The notes below the pieces were generated by a model. It had not been told where the DNA came from, did not search any database, and was given only the letters and a program-made list of their open reading frames with translations. 64,000 bases of DNA from Myxococcales bacterium (GTDB lineage: Bacteria; Myxococcota_A; Polyangia; Haliangiales; Haliangiaceae): the NCBI GenBank assembly GCA_016716835.1, contig JADJUW010000002.1, positions 248,001 to 312,000 of the forward strand, read 5' to 3'. Below are positions 24,047-33,232 of the stretch, one piece after another. Within the stretch, counting starts at the first letter, position 1, and every line of letters begins with the position of its first letter. The translations under genes were made by a program, and so were the position numbers.

Positions 24047-25522
24047 ATGAAAACACTTCTCGAATTTTGTCTTAAGTGGCGATTGCTGGTCTTTACGTTT
24101 GTGGTGATGGTCGCGGCCATAGGGATCCGCAGCGCACAGCAGTTACCGATCGATGCCGTGCCCGACATCACCAACGTCCAGGTGCAAGTCTTAACCAACG
24201 TGCCGGCACTTGGCCCGGTAGACGTCGAGCGCACGATTACGTTTCCGGTCGAGTCATCTATGAGTGGCCTGCCTGGCGTCGAGCAAATTCGCAGCGTCTC
24301 GCGGTTTGGGCTATCGGCTGTGACCGTGGTCTTTCAAGAAGGCACGGATTTACTACGCGCGCGCCAACTTATTTCCGAGCGCCTAACGCAGGCTCGCGAA
24401 CGCTTGCCCGCAGGCGCATCGCCTGAGCTTGGGCCGCTCAGCTCTGGCCTCGGCGAGATTTTTCAGTTTGAGGTGCGCGCCGACACTATGTGTGCCGCGG
24501 GACAGCCCGACACCGAAGCGTGTTACACGCCGATGGAGTTGCGCACAGTGCTCGATTGGTTTGTTGCCTATGAGTTGCGCTCGGTGCCAGGGGTAGTCGA
24601 GGTGAACTCGTTTGGTGGCGAGCTTAAGACGTATGAAGTAGAGGTGTTGCCAGATCGGCTGCGCGCGCTAAAAATATCACTCAATAATTTATTCGAGGCT
24701 CTCGAACGCAACAATGCCACTGCGGGTGGCGGCTATCTCGTGCGCTCAGGCGAACAGCTCCTGGTGCGTGGCGAAGGTCGCATTCAGAGTCTCGATGAAA
24801 TTGGTGACGTGCTCATTGAGACGCGCGACGACGGTGTGCCGGTGCGCGTGCGCGACGTGGCGCGTGTTCACCTTGCGCCGATGATTCGTCAGGGCGCAGT
24901 CACGCGCGATGGACGCGGCGAGGTTGTGACCGGCATCGTCATGATGTTGGTTGGTGCCAACGGCCGCGAGGTGGTCGAAAACGTGAAAGACAAGATTGCG
25001 CAAATTGCGCCGTCGCTGCCGCCTGGCGTGCGATTTGACGTATTTTATGATCGCTCAGAGCTGGTAAATCGAACCATTTCGACGGTTGCGAAAAACTTGG
25101 CAGAAGGCGCGCTGTTTGTCATCGCCGTGCTGTTTCTATTGCTTGGTAGCGTGCGCGGAGGGCTCATTGTCGCCGCCGCGATTCCCTTCTCGATGCTGGT
25201 TGCGTTCACAGCCATGAAGGCGCTGGGTGTCAGTGGCAATCTCATGAGCCTTGGCGCGATTGACTTTGGCATCGTGGTTGACGGTTCCGTGATCGTCGTT
25301 GAAAATGCCGTGGTGTATCTCGCGGCCGCCGCACGCGGCAAAGGGCGACCCTTGACATACGCCGAAGCGAGCAAAAGCGTACTCGGCTCAACCCTCGATG
25401 TCAGCAAGGCGGCGCTGTTTGGCCAAGCCATCATCGTGCTGGTCTACGTGCCGATCTTAACGCTGGCTGGCATTGAAGGAAAATGTTCAAGCCTATGGCG
25501 ATCACCGTGTTGTTTGCATTGA
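24047..25522 (+). CDS. czcA: CzcA-like RND pump, N-terminal part (frame broken)
   Basis: The N-terminal half of a heavy-metal RND pump: first transmembrane helix, PIDAVPDITNVQVQV, LPAGASPELGPLSSGLGEIFQFEV and the TM4 segment with DFGIVVDGSVIVVENAV. It stays in frame to about residue 478 (LTLAGIEGK), then diverges (CSSLWRS) and stops. One extra A in the AAAA run at 25480-25483 would join it to the next frame; 24047-27189 is one base short of 1048 codons. It lacks the CusA-type methionines. Ten bases separate it from czcB. Zn/Cd/Co export is inferred. Confidence 0.8.
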   Translation: MKTLLEFCLKWRLLVFTFVVMVAAIGIRSAQQLPIDAVPDITNVQVQVLTNVPALGPVDVERTITFPVESSMSGLPGVEQIRSVSRFGLSAVTVVFQEGTDLLRARQLISERLTQARERLPAGASPELGPLSSGLGEIFQFEVRADTMCAAGQPDTEACYTPMELRTVLDWFVAYELRSVPGVVEVNSFGGELKTYEVEVLPDRLRALKISLNNLFEALERNNATAGGGYLVRSGEQLLVRGEGRIQSLDEIGDVLIETRDDGVPVRVRDVARVHLAPMIRQGAVTRDGRGEVVTGIVMMLVGANGREVVENVKDKIAQIAPSLPPGVRFDVFYDRSELVNRTISTVAKNLAEGALFVIAVLFLLLGSVRGGLIVAAAIPFSMLVAFTAMKALGVSGNLMSLGAIDFGIVVDGSVIVVENAVVYLAAAARGKGRPLTYAEASKSVLGSTLDVSKAALFGQAIIVLVYVPILTLAGIEGKCSSLWRSPCCLH

Positions 25523-27189
25523 TCGGCGCGGTAGTGGCGTCGCTAACATTTGTGCCAGTGCTCGTCGCGACGTTTATGCGTCAGCACACCGAAGAAAAAG
25601 AGCCGTTCGTGGCTCGTCTGTTGCATAGGGTATATCCGCGCATGCTAGCGCCGCTCATGCTCATGCCTAAAAAAGTTATCGGCGTGTCACTTGGCTTGCT
25701 TGTGGTCACTGGCATCGTGACGACGCGCATGGGCGCAGAATTTATCCCGCGGCTCGATGAAGGCGCGCTCGCGATTCAGGTGTTGCGGTTGCCAAGCGTG
25801 TCGTTAGAGGAAAGCGTGCGGAGCGCTACGCGGTTTGAGAAAGTCTTGCGCGAATTTCCTGAGGTGGTGACCGTGGTCTCCAAAACTGGGCGCGCGGAAA
25901 TTGCGACCGATCCGATGGGCGTCGAGCTATCTGACTCAATTATTATGCTCAAGCCACAGAGCGAGTGGAAGACCGCCAGTACTAGGGAAGGGCTGGTGGC
26001 GCGCATGTCGGAACGATTTAAAGAGGCTCTTCCGGGGCTAGGCTTTTCTTTTTCACAGCCCATTGAGTTGCGCATGGCCGAGCTTATCAGTGGCACGCGA
26101 TCAGATGTGGCAATTACCATCTACGGCGACGATCTGGCGACGCTGGAACGCGTTGGTGCCCAGGTACAAGCGGTGGTGCGTGAAATTCCGGGTGCCAGTG
26201 ACGTGCGCGGTGAGCAGCTCGCCGGCTTGCCAACACTTGAGGTCACCGTCGATCGTGCGGCGGCGTCGCGCTATGGCATATCGGTACGCGATGCGCTCGA
26301 TGCCATTGAGGTGCTAGGTGGCCGCGGGGTTGGCGATGTCTACGAAGGCGAGCGCCGCTTTCGCCTGCAAGTTAGGTTGCCGTCGGCATTGCGCGACGAT
26401 ATCGACCAGGTGCGAAATTTGCCAGTCAGCGGCGAGAGCGGCCCATTGGTGCCACTCGGGCAGATTGCCAGCATTCAAATCGTTGATTCGCCTGCCAGCG
26501 TAAGCCGCGAGGCGGTGAGACGCCGCACCAGCGTTGAGGCAAACGTGCGCGGCCGCGATTTGGCGTCGTTCGTTGGCGACGCGCAGGCGCGCGTGCGTAG
26601 CGAGGTGAAGATGCCGCCGGGTTATGTTGTGCAGTGGGGCGGGCAGTTTGAAAACTTAACGGCCGCAACGGAACGCCTCGCAGTAGCGGTGCCGATGGCG
26701 CTGGTGCTCATCTTTATCTTGCTCTATATGGCATTTGGCCAGCTAAAGCCGGCGTTGCTCATTTATCTAAACGTGCCATTTGCGGCGGTTGGCGGCGTTT
26801 TCTTGCTGGCGCTGCGCGGCATGCCGTTCTCGATTAGCGCCGCGATTGGGTTTATTGCGTTGTTTGGCATTGCGGTGCTCAACGGCGTCGTCTTGCTGAC
26901 CACGATCAACAAGCTGCGCGATCAAGGCAGGACGCCCCAAGAGGCGGCGCGCGAGGGTGCCGAATCGCGCTTGCGGGCTGTGGTGATGACCGCGGCTGTG
27001 GCCGCCTTGGGCTTTATCCCCATGGCGTTCTCGTCGAGTGCCGGCGGCGAGGTGCAACGGCCGCTCGCAACTGTTGTTATTGGCGGCCTACTCAGCGCCA
27101 CGTTTTTGACGCTGTTTGTATTGCCGACGGTCTACGCGTTTATCTATCGGAATGCGCCGCCGGCTGAAACGAGTGCAGCACATGAATAA
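25483..27189 (+). CDS. czcA: CzcA-like RND pump, C-terminal part (frame broken)
   Basis: Starts MFKPMAITVLFALIGAVV, which in intact CzcA proteins follows directly after GIEGK. It contains the second periplasmic loop and last six membrane helices (EFIPRLDEGALAIQVLRLPSVSL; KTGRAEIATDPMGVELSD; RMAELISGTRSDVAITIYGDD). Where CusA has the Met triad this protein has Gln, Glu/Leu and other residues, so it belongs to the CzcA-like divalent-cation group. AAGGA precedes the ATG by only two bases, so re-initiation is possible but unlikely to give a working pump. Confidence 0.8.
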   Translation: MFKPMAITVLFALIGAVVASLTFVPVLVATFMRQHTEEKEPFVARLLHRVYPRMLAPLMLMPKKVIGVSLGLLVVTGIVTTRMGAEFIPRLDEGALAIQVLRLPSVSLEESVRSATRFEKVLREFPEVVTVVSKTGRAEIATDPMGVELSDSIIMLKPQSEWKTASTREGLVARMSERFKEALPGLGFSFSQPIELRMAELISGTRSDVAITIYGDDLATLERVGAQVQAVVREIPGASDVRGEQLAGLPTLEVTVDRAAASRYGISVRDALDAIEVLGGRGVGDVYEGERRFRLQVRLPSALRDDIDQVRNLPVSGESGPLVPLGQIASIQIVDSPASVSREAVRRRTSVEANVRGRDLASFVGDAQARVRSEVKMPPGYVVQWGGQFENLTAATERLAVAVPMALVLIFILLYMAFGQLKPALLIYLNVPFAAVGGVFLLALRGMPFSISAAIGFIALFGIAVLNGVVLLTTINKLRDQGRTPQEAAREGAESRLRAVVMTAAVAALGFIPMAFSSSAGGEVQRPLATVVIGGLLSATFLTLFVLPTVYAFIYRNAPPAETSAAHE

Positions 27190-27222
27190 GGCTAAAACAC
27201 TTTCAGCCGCGATTTCCCGGAA

Positions 27223-27249
27223 ACGCGCGAAGTAAGGACCTGATAGGTC
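27223..27249 (+). promoter_or_regulatory. Two small palindromes upstream of the zntA-like gene
   Basis: TTTCCCGGAAA (27223-27233) and GACCTGATAGGTC (27237-27249) are each perfectly symmetric about their centres. They occupy the 85-base gap between czcA and the ATPase gene and could be operator sites. No consensus promoter is clear. Confidence 0.3.
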
Positions 27250-27274
27250 AACAGTTCCATGTTTAGGAGAACGT

Positions 27275-29398
27275 ATGAGTTCACAAAAGTACTTCCGGGT
27301 CGAAAATATGGATTGCGCTAGCGAGGAGGCTGAGATTCGTCGCGCGATAGACACCGTGCCTGGCGTTCGCGGGCTCTCGTTTCAGCTGTCTGCACGAACA
27401 ATGGGCATCGACGCTGATGCGGCGACCATCGAGATGACGCTTGCGGCCATGAGGAAGGCAGGATTCAAGCCGCAGCCGGTTGTGGAACAGCCAGAGACAT
27501 CGAACGCCTCAGCGCAACCAAATGCTAGTATTTCTAACATCGGCAAACTGGTGACTGCGCTTTGCCTTGCCATAGGAGCTGAGGCCATCGGCTATTTCGC
27601 ACCAGATGACATGGCTTGGAAGGCTGCAGGTTTCGGAGTAGCGGCATCGGCTATTTGGTTTGCTGGTTTTGATGTTTACAAAAAAGGTTGGGCTGCACTT
27701 GTGCGCGGTCGCCTCAACATCAGCGCGCTCATGACCGTGGCGGTGACTGGCGCATTCATCATTGGCCAATGGCCAGAAGGCGCCATGGTGATGGCGCTGT
27801 ATGCGATTGCAGAAGCCATCGAGGCACGAGCGGTCGATAGAGCCCGAAACTCAATCAAAACCCTGCTGGCGATGGCGCCAGAAGAAGCATCGGTGAAAGA
27901 TGCAGCCGGTCAATGGCGTGCCGTGCCCGTCGCCAATGTTGCCGTTGGAACGATTGTGCGTATTCGCCCAGGTGAGCGCGTGCCTATGGATGGGAAAATT
28001 ATCGTAGGCACGACAAGCATCAACCAAGCACCCGTGACTGGCGAAAGCCTTCCGGTTGAAAAAAAAGAGGGCGATATGGTGTTCGCTGGCACCATCAACG
28101 AAAACGGCGCTATAGAGGTAGAAGTTACAGCATTGGCTTCGAACTCAACTCTTGCCCGAATTATTCACGCCGTTGAAGAAGCACAGGGAAGGCGTGCTCC
28201 CACACAAGGGTTTGTCGATAAGTTCGCGCAGATTTACACGCCATCGGTATTTGCTATTGCAGTATTTATTGCACTAACGGGGCCGTGGCTGCTCGAGTGG
28301 ACGTGGTTGCAGGCAATCTACAAAGCACTTGTGCTCTTAGTCATCGCCTGTCCCTGCGCATTGGTGATTTCCACGCCTGTGACTATAGTCAGTGGTCTCG
28401 CAACAGCCGCTAGGCGCGGCATTTTGATTAAGGGCGGTATTCATCTCGAGAACACACGCAAATTGAAAGTCATCGCACTCGATAAAACGGGCACGATCAC
28501 CGAAGGAAAACCAAAATTAGTACATTGGGAAGCTTTGGAGGTCAACTCTATGGACGCTGCCCGGGTGAAGGTCGTTGCAGCGTCGTTGTCAGGGCAGTCA
28601 GATCATCCGGTTTCGAGAGCCATCGCCGGCGGTCTTGTAGCGGAAACGTCAACCGTCTCAGAATTCAAAGCACTTGCTGGTCGCGGTGTACAAGCGAAGA
28701 TAGACGGCGTGAATTACGTCCTAGGAAACCACCGTTTGATTGAGGAGCGCGGGCAGTGTTCGACCGCGCTCGAAGCTGAGCTTAAAAAACACGAAAGCCA
28801 AGGTCGCACAGTTACGCTGCTTGCGTCGTCGGCTCAGGCGCTTGGGTTCTTTGCAGTTGCCGACACCATCAAAGATTCGTCACGCGAAGCCGTGGCCTCG
28901 CTTCGCACGCTCGGGGTTATGCCAGTCATGTTGACGGGAGACAATCAACTGACAGCGACTGCCATTGCTTCTGTTGCCAACATCAGCGAGGCACGAGGTA
29001 ATTTATTGCCGCAAGACAAGCTCGACGCTATCAAGTCGTTCCAGAAACGTCACGGGATGACCGCGATGGTTGGAGACGGTATCAATGATGCTCCTGCTCT
29101 GGCGCAAGCAGATCTTGGCATTGCCATGGGTGGTGCTGGAACTGACACCGCAATGGAGGCAGCGGATATTGTTATTATGAATGATGACTTGCGTCGCATT
29201 CCAGAGGTAATACGGCTGTCGCAACGCACCCATGCCATTCTCTGGCAAAATATTTCCCTCGCTCTTGGCATCAAGTTTGTGTTTCTGGTGTTAGCTGTGT
29301 TTGGCAGCGCGTCAATGTGGATGGCCGTTTTCGCAGACATGGGTGCAAGTTTACTGGTGGTTGCCAATGGTCTAAGGTTATTGCGAGTCGTTGTTTGA
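27275..29398 (+). CDS. Zn/Cd/Pb-translocating P1B-type ATPase (ZntA/CadA-like)
   Basis: A 707-residue P-type ATPase. The N-terminal HMA-like domain carries MDCASEE (one Cys plus Glu) rather than GMxCxxC. The core shows TGES, Cys359-Pro-Cys361 (IACPCALVIS), the phosphorylated Asp403 in DKTGT, SDHPVSRA and GDGINDAPALAQADLGIAMG. The last membrane segments have LGIKFVF and FADMGASLLVVANGLRLL, the Lys and Asp signature of Zn/Cd/Pb exporters. TAGGAG precedes the ATG. It would export cytoplasmic Zn(II), Cd(II) or Pb(II), complementing CzcCBA. Confidence 0.92.
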   Translation: MSSQKYFRVENMDCASEEAEIRRAIDTVPGVRGLSFQLSARTMGIDADAATIEMTLAAMRKAGFKPQPVVEQPETSNASAQPNASISNIGKLVTALCLAIGAEAIGYFAPDDMAWKAAGFGVAASAIWFAGFDVYKKGWAALVRGRLNISALMTVAVTGAFIIGQWPEGAMVMALYAIAEAIEARAVDRARNSIKTLLAMAPEEASVKDAAGQWRAVPVANVAVGTIVRIRPGERVPMDGKIIVGTTSINQAPVTGESLPVEKKEGDMVFAGTINENGAIEVEVTALASNSTLARIIHAVEEAQGRRAPTQGFVDKFAQIYTPSVFAIAVFIALTGPWLLEWTWLQAIYKALVLLVIACPCALVISTPVTIVSGLATAARRGILIKGGIHLENTRKLKVIALDKTGTITEGKPKLVHWEALEVNSMDAARVKVVAASLSGQSDHPVSRAIAGGLVAETSTVSEFKALAGRGVQAKIDGVNYVLGNHRLIEERGQCSTALEAELKKHESQGRTVTLLASSAQALGFFAVADTIKDSSREAVASLRTLGVMPVMLTGDNQLTATAIASVANISEARGNLLPQDKLDAIKSFQKRHGMTAMVGDGINDAPALAQADLGIAMGGAGTDTAMEAADIVIMNDDLRRIPEVIRLSQRTHAILWQNISLALGIKFVFLVLAVFGSASMWMAVFADMGASLLVVANGLRLLRVVV

Positions 29399-30711
29399 GC
29401 CTTTACGCGACCCGGAACCGCTATCGTAGCAAACACACGTGCATGGTAGTGAGAAGTGGACCCTATAAACTTGACGGCTAGTTAAGGTAGTGACCTGGCG
29501 TCCCGGGGAAGCCCAGGGAGCCAGATATGAAGAAGTTTCGACAGAAACACAGTTCCACATTTCAAGCGTACCCGTCGGGCAAATGACGTCTGGTGGCGCG
29601 AGGCCCAATTGGGGGCCAAGGTCGGGGATACAAAGTCCTCGACGAGCAAATCATCAGTACTCGCAATCTTAAAATCGTCAGGCCCCCACGGGGTTCAGAT
29701 CCGACGTAGTTTACCACTGCGACAAGACGCCATCTTGCGAGTAAATTTAGATACTCCGTGGATCTTCCAACTCGGCGCCTTCAAATTCGCCAGCCAACAA
29801 GATCTCATTGCCCAACGATGTCATGCCGTCGTTGGATCACAATACGACCCGGCCTACTACCGGACTTGTGTAGGATCATTAGGGCGGGACAGGTGCGCCC
29901 TTGCCGTGCGGTTGGCGACAGGTTCATCGGCTTATCCATCAGATTACGTTTAGCGTGGTGCGCTCAGCGGCAAGCCAATTGGAGGCCAAATCGATGGTCT
30001 TTCACCTCTACCAACGTGCGCTTCAAAGACGACTAGACATTTGCAGCGAGGGCGATCGATTTGTTACTGGCCGAGGCGGTCCTCGTTCCCACGGCATGGG
30101 GCAGGTAGAAGTCGGTACCAGTTCCGGGTTCCCGCTTAAGACCGAGCGCGGCCGAAATTTTTCTGGTGAAAATGGATCACGGTCAGCCAGCGTCAATAAC
30201 GACAGGACCAGCCGCTGGACGTCATGCGGTCACGGTTGGCAACGAAATGGCTGGAGATCGTCGGCAACTCAGCGGTGGCGGTGAAATGGACCAACTTCTG
30301 GCATGCACCACTTGTTTTGCCGCGTGCCGTCGCAGCCGAGCCCCATGGTCTCGCGATGGGCGCGGGGGCCGTAAATACAGAGGGCCTGTTGCACCAGACA
30401 CTGCGTACCCGGGCAAGGGGCGGCAAAGTCGCGAAGGTCGAGCTGCCGGGCGTGTCGCCGCAGCCAAGCCTCGCGCACCCACTTGAGATACGTCGGCAAG
30501 GCGATGCCGGTTAGGGTGCATTGAGGTGCGGCAGTTGGGGACCGAGAGCGGCGAAATCCCAAGCTGAGGCAAGTTTTTCGGGAATCTGATGAAAGAGCTG
30601 TCACACTTCCTGATTAAGCGGCCTAGACAAATGAGAGGACACGGATGAACCTGAAGCCTTCATTTCCGCACATAGGGCTGTTCGCGGCCTGACGGACAAA
30701 AATAATTGCCC
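29399..30711. other. 1.3-kb stretch without a supportable gene
   Basis: Short frames are present on both strands but none has a recognised family, a good start or host-like codon use. The stretch contains the second dispersed-repeat copy (core 30139-30178). About 30310-30380 reads LPRAVAAEPHGLAMGAGA, similar to LPMASAAEPRRLSNGAGT from the first copy region, which suggests decayed copies of one gene. It separates the czc/znt block from the ECF-led copper block. Confidence 0.5.
30139..30178 (+). repeat. Dispersed repeat, copy 2
   Basis: Partner of 18086-18125, same orientation, 12 kb apart, with a 33-base exact match at its start. Could support homologous recombination that deletes the segment holding the czc operon and zntA-like gene. 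Confidence 0.75.
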
Positions 30712-31239
30712 ATGTCAGCTGGCAACCAAGAACTGGATGATCTGATGGCGCAACTTGCGTCTGGAGATCGCACGTCTTTTGGGCGCGTATTCGAGCTCCT
30801 CTGGGGACCTGTTTTGAAGTTTTGCGAAGGAGTACTTAAGAACAATGCTGACGCGGCAGATGCCGCCCAAGAGGCCATGTGCAAAATTCTTGACCGCGCC
30901 CCCGACTACGACAAAGCCCGCCCGGCCATGCCATGGGCACTCGCCATTGCTGGCTGGGAATGTCGAACTATTTTACGCAAACATACCCGACGTCGAGAAA
31001 GCGCTGAAGCTGTTGACGTCATTGCCAGCGATAATCCGCAAGCGCAATTGATTGCCACCACGTTGACGGCGGCGGCGACCACCGCACTGGGTACGCTGTC
31101 AGCCTCTGACCAAGAAGTGCTCATCGCAACCTACTGGGACGAGGCTGCTTCTGTGTCAGGGGCGACGTTGCGCAAACGGCGTGAGCGGGCGCTCGATCGA
31201 CTGCGAAAATCATTCAGGAGGCTTTATGGGCTCGATTGA
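30712..31239 (+). CDS. ECF-type sigma factor
   Basis: A 175-residue sigma-70 family protein with only regions 2 and 4. Region 2 reads SFGRVFELLWGPVLKFCEGVLKNNADAADAAQEAMCKILDRAPDYD, the core-binding and -10 recognition part; region 4 is a compact C-terminal helix-turn-helix (SASDQEVLIATYWDEAASVSGATLRKRRERALDRLRKSF). Start ATG 30712 rather than TTG 30706. It overlaps the Cys-rich membrane gene by 14 bases, the usual sigma/anti-sigma arrangement, and heads the copper cluster, so metal- or redox-responsive control is inferred. Confidence 0.85.
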   Translation: MSAGNQELDDLMAQLASGDRTSFGRVFELLWGPVLKFCEGVLKNNADAADAAQEAMCKILDRAPDYDKARPAMPWALAIAGWECRTILRKHTRRRESAEAVDVIASDNPQAQLIATTLTAAATTALGTLSASDQEVLIATYWDEAASVSGATLRKRRERALDRLRKSFRRLYGLD

Positions 31240-31777
31240 AATTGCACAGCTTCAAAAACGGGTTCGGTTGACGTACGAGTTTTCCCGTTTGCGTCGAGCC
31301 GCACTCGGTATGGTGCCAGTCCTTGGTATTGTAGCGGTCGCAACTCTCTTCACGCATCGACCAGCCTCAGCAATGGCGTTCGGCGCCGCGGCATTCCTTG
31401 CAGGATTGACCATGCTTTGGTTCGGCCGTGAGCCTCAGAAGGCCGTTCTGCCAGGAATTGTCGCGGGCATTGTTCCGCTGGTTTTCGCGCTTAGTGCAAA
31501 CTATGTACATTCGTGTGGCATGCATGGCTGTAGTACGTGGTGTGTGCCGGCCTGCGCCTTGGGCGGCGTTGTTTCAGGTTTGGTGGTAGCCGGTATGGGC
31601 AATCAGCGTCGTGCAGGACCTATGTTTTGGGTTTCGGCGTCTAGCCTCGCTTTGTTAATTGGCGCCATGGGATGCTCGTGTGTTGGCTACACAGGCCTGG
31701 GAGGGCTCGCTTTGGGCTTTGTATCGGGCACGGTACCTGGACTTTTACGGCGGATCTCGCCTATCGAGAATTCGTGA
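31226..31777 (+). CDS. Cys-rich multi-pass membrane protein, possible anti-sigma factor
   Basis: A 183-residue protein with about six hydrophobic segments after a charged N-terminal 25 residues. A loop between the third and fourth segments carries HSCGMHGCSTWCVPAC, and a later turn has MGCSC; together six or more thiols plus histidines that could bind copper or another metal or form disulfides. AGGAGG precedes ATG 31226 by 4 bases. Overlap with the sigma gene suggests it holds the sigma factor at the membrane and releases it on a signal. No known anti-sigma family is recognised. Confidence 0.6.
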   Translation: MGSIEIAQLQKRVRLTYEFSRLRRAALGMVPVLGIVAVATLFTHRPASAMAFGAAAFLAGLTMLWFGREPQKAVLPGIVAGIVPLVFALSANYVHSCGMHGCSTWCVPACALGGVVSGLVVAGMGNQRRAGPMFWVSASSLALLIGAMGCSCVGYTGLGGLALGFVSGTVPGLLRRISPIENS

Positions 31778-31992
31778 AGACTTTTTGAGGTTCTTCCCGA
31801 AATCGAGTTCCTGTACGCACCAGCCGATTCCGGCGCCGTCCGGTACAACGCCACGCCTTGGCCTGCAAAACCACCGCCGCTGGGCGGCGCTGCCCATTCA
31901 CTTTTTAGCAAAAACGCCAATTAGGCTGTCACGCCCTGGCGCCCCGTGGCCTATTTAGGCATTCCACGACCTCGCGGATTTTCAAGGAGCCC

Positions 31993-33042
31993 ATGCAACG
32001 TTTTTCTCACCCCCTCGCCGTCGTTCTCACCCTAGCTGCGGCCAGTTGTTCCAGCCACATGGCCGACGCTGGCGGTGGAATCTTCGAATCGATTCCAAGC
32101 CCCGCCATTTTGATAGCCAATGGTGGCAATAGCACCATATCGATCATCGACCCTGCGACGTTGCAGGTAGTTGAGTCCTTGCCGGTGATGAGCGACATGA
32201 ACCCCCACCATGTTGGTGTGTCACCAGATAAGTCCCGCGTACTCATCACGGCTTTGAGCGGAGATCTTTCAGGCGGCCACGGTGGAACGGGTGGTCATGG
32301 CGGTGGCGCTGAAAGTACCATCGTGTACCAACTCAGCCTTGATTCTCGCGAAATCACGGATGTGATTTCTATCGATGCAACGGCGCACAACGCGGCGTTT
32401 TCGAGCGACGGCAATACCATCGTGCTGGGCATGATGGAACACGGCATGATTGTGGGTTTTGACGCAACGACATTTTCACAAGTCTTTGAGGCCATGGGAT
32501 TTGAAATGCCCCTTGAAGTAACGCCAACGTCCACCGGTACGGTGCTCGTCGCAGAGTCAGGTGCGGGCCGCATTGCACTGTTTGACCTTGCGTCGAAAGC
32601 AACCACGGCGACGTTTGATGTTGGCACAACCCCCGTGGCGGCATGGGCCTCTGGTGGCGGCAACTATTACGTCTCTGTCGAGGGCGGCAAGCAAGTAAAA
32701 CATCTTGTGGAAGACGCCTCAGTCACTCTCGACTCCCACACAGTTGATCCGGAAGGAGTCCCCGGGCAAGCCGTACTCACACCCAACGCGCAAGAGCTCT
32801 GGGTAGCAGTGGAAGATCGAAACGTCGTTGCGTACTTTCATCCCGACACCCACGCCAAGCTGGGCGAATTTTCCGCTGGGATTAAGCCACATGGAATTGT
32901 TTTTGAGCCAAGTGGTGAAAGAGCTTTTGTCACCGATGAAGAAGGAGGAAACGTACTGGTGGTCGACGTGGCCACACATACCGTCAGCTCCGAAATTGCT
33001 CTCGGCGGAAAACCCAATGGCATTGCCTGGTTGACTCGATGA
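31993..33042 (+). CDS. YncE-like beta-propeller lipoprotein
   Basis: A 349-residue secreted protein: signal peptide with lipobox (LAAASCS), then repeated YVTN-type propeller blades (ILIANGGNSTISIIDPATLQVVESL; VLVAESGAGRIALFDLAS; AFVTDEEGGNVLVVDVATHTV), each about 40 residues. A His/Gly loop (GGHGGTGGHGGG) and clustered Met/His (GMMEHGM) could bind metal. Propellers of this type act as binding or scaffold proteins in the periplasm. AAGGAG lies before the ATG. The stop overlaps a small downstream gene (ATGA), the first of a coupled series. Confidence 0.78.
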   Translation: MQRFSHPLAVVLTLAAASCSSHMADAGGGIFESIPSPAILIANGGNSTISIIDPATLQVVESLPVMSDMNPHHVGVSPDKSRVLITALSGDLSGGHGGTGGHGGGAESTIVYQLSLDSREITDVISIDATAHNAAFSSDGNTIVLGMMEHGMIVGFDATTFSQVFEAMGFEMPLEVTPTSTGTVLVAESGAGRIALFDLASKATTATFDVGTTPVAAWASGGGNYYVSVEGGKQVKHLVEDASVTLDSHTVDPEGVPGQAVLTPNAQELWVAVEDRNVVAYFHPDTHAKLGEFSAGIKPHGIVFEPSGERAFVTDEEGGNVLVVDVATHTVSSEIALGGKPNGIAWLTR

Positions 33043-33149
33043 GTTGCTCCAAATGTGAGTCGAGAAATACCCATCGAAGATCGCGGATAATTGCGGTGGT
33101 ATTCATCGCCGTGATTTCCACCGTTGTGATTGTGCAGTACTTCAATTAG
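33039..33149 (+). CDS. 36-residue CxxC single-span membrane peptide
   Basis: A short frame, coupled by ATGA to the propeller gene, encoding MSCSKCESRNTHRRSRII followed by a hydrophobic stretch (AVVFIAVISTVVIVQYF). The N-terminus has CSKC plus basic residues, so the topology is likely N-terminus in the cytoplasm with one membrane span. It could be a small metal- or thiol-responsive subunit, or simply a linker gene. Expression is supported only by the overlap and the coherent design. Confidence 0.55.
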   Translation: MSCSKCESRNTHRRSRIIAVVFIAVISTVVIVQYFN

Positions 33150-33232
33150 TGGGCAGCAGCCAACACGTGTCAGGTTGCCGCGCGGAAACGGCTATTCGCC
33201 TTGCAACGCCTGAAATAGCTCAAAGGCCATCC

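Noticed and set aside
29609..30514. Several 90-115 residue frames in the 29.4-30.7 kb gap
   Set aside because: Mutually overlapping, no recognised domains, no good starts; treated as decayed sequence.
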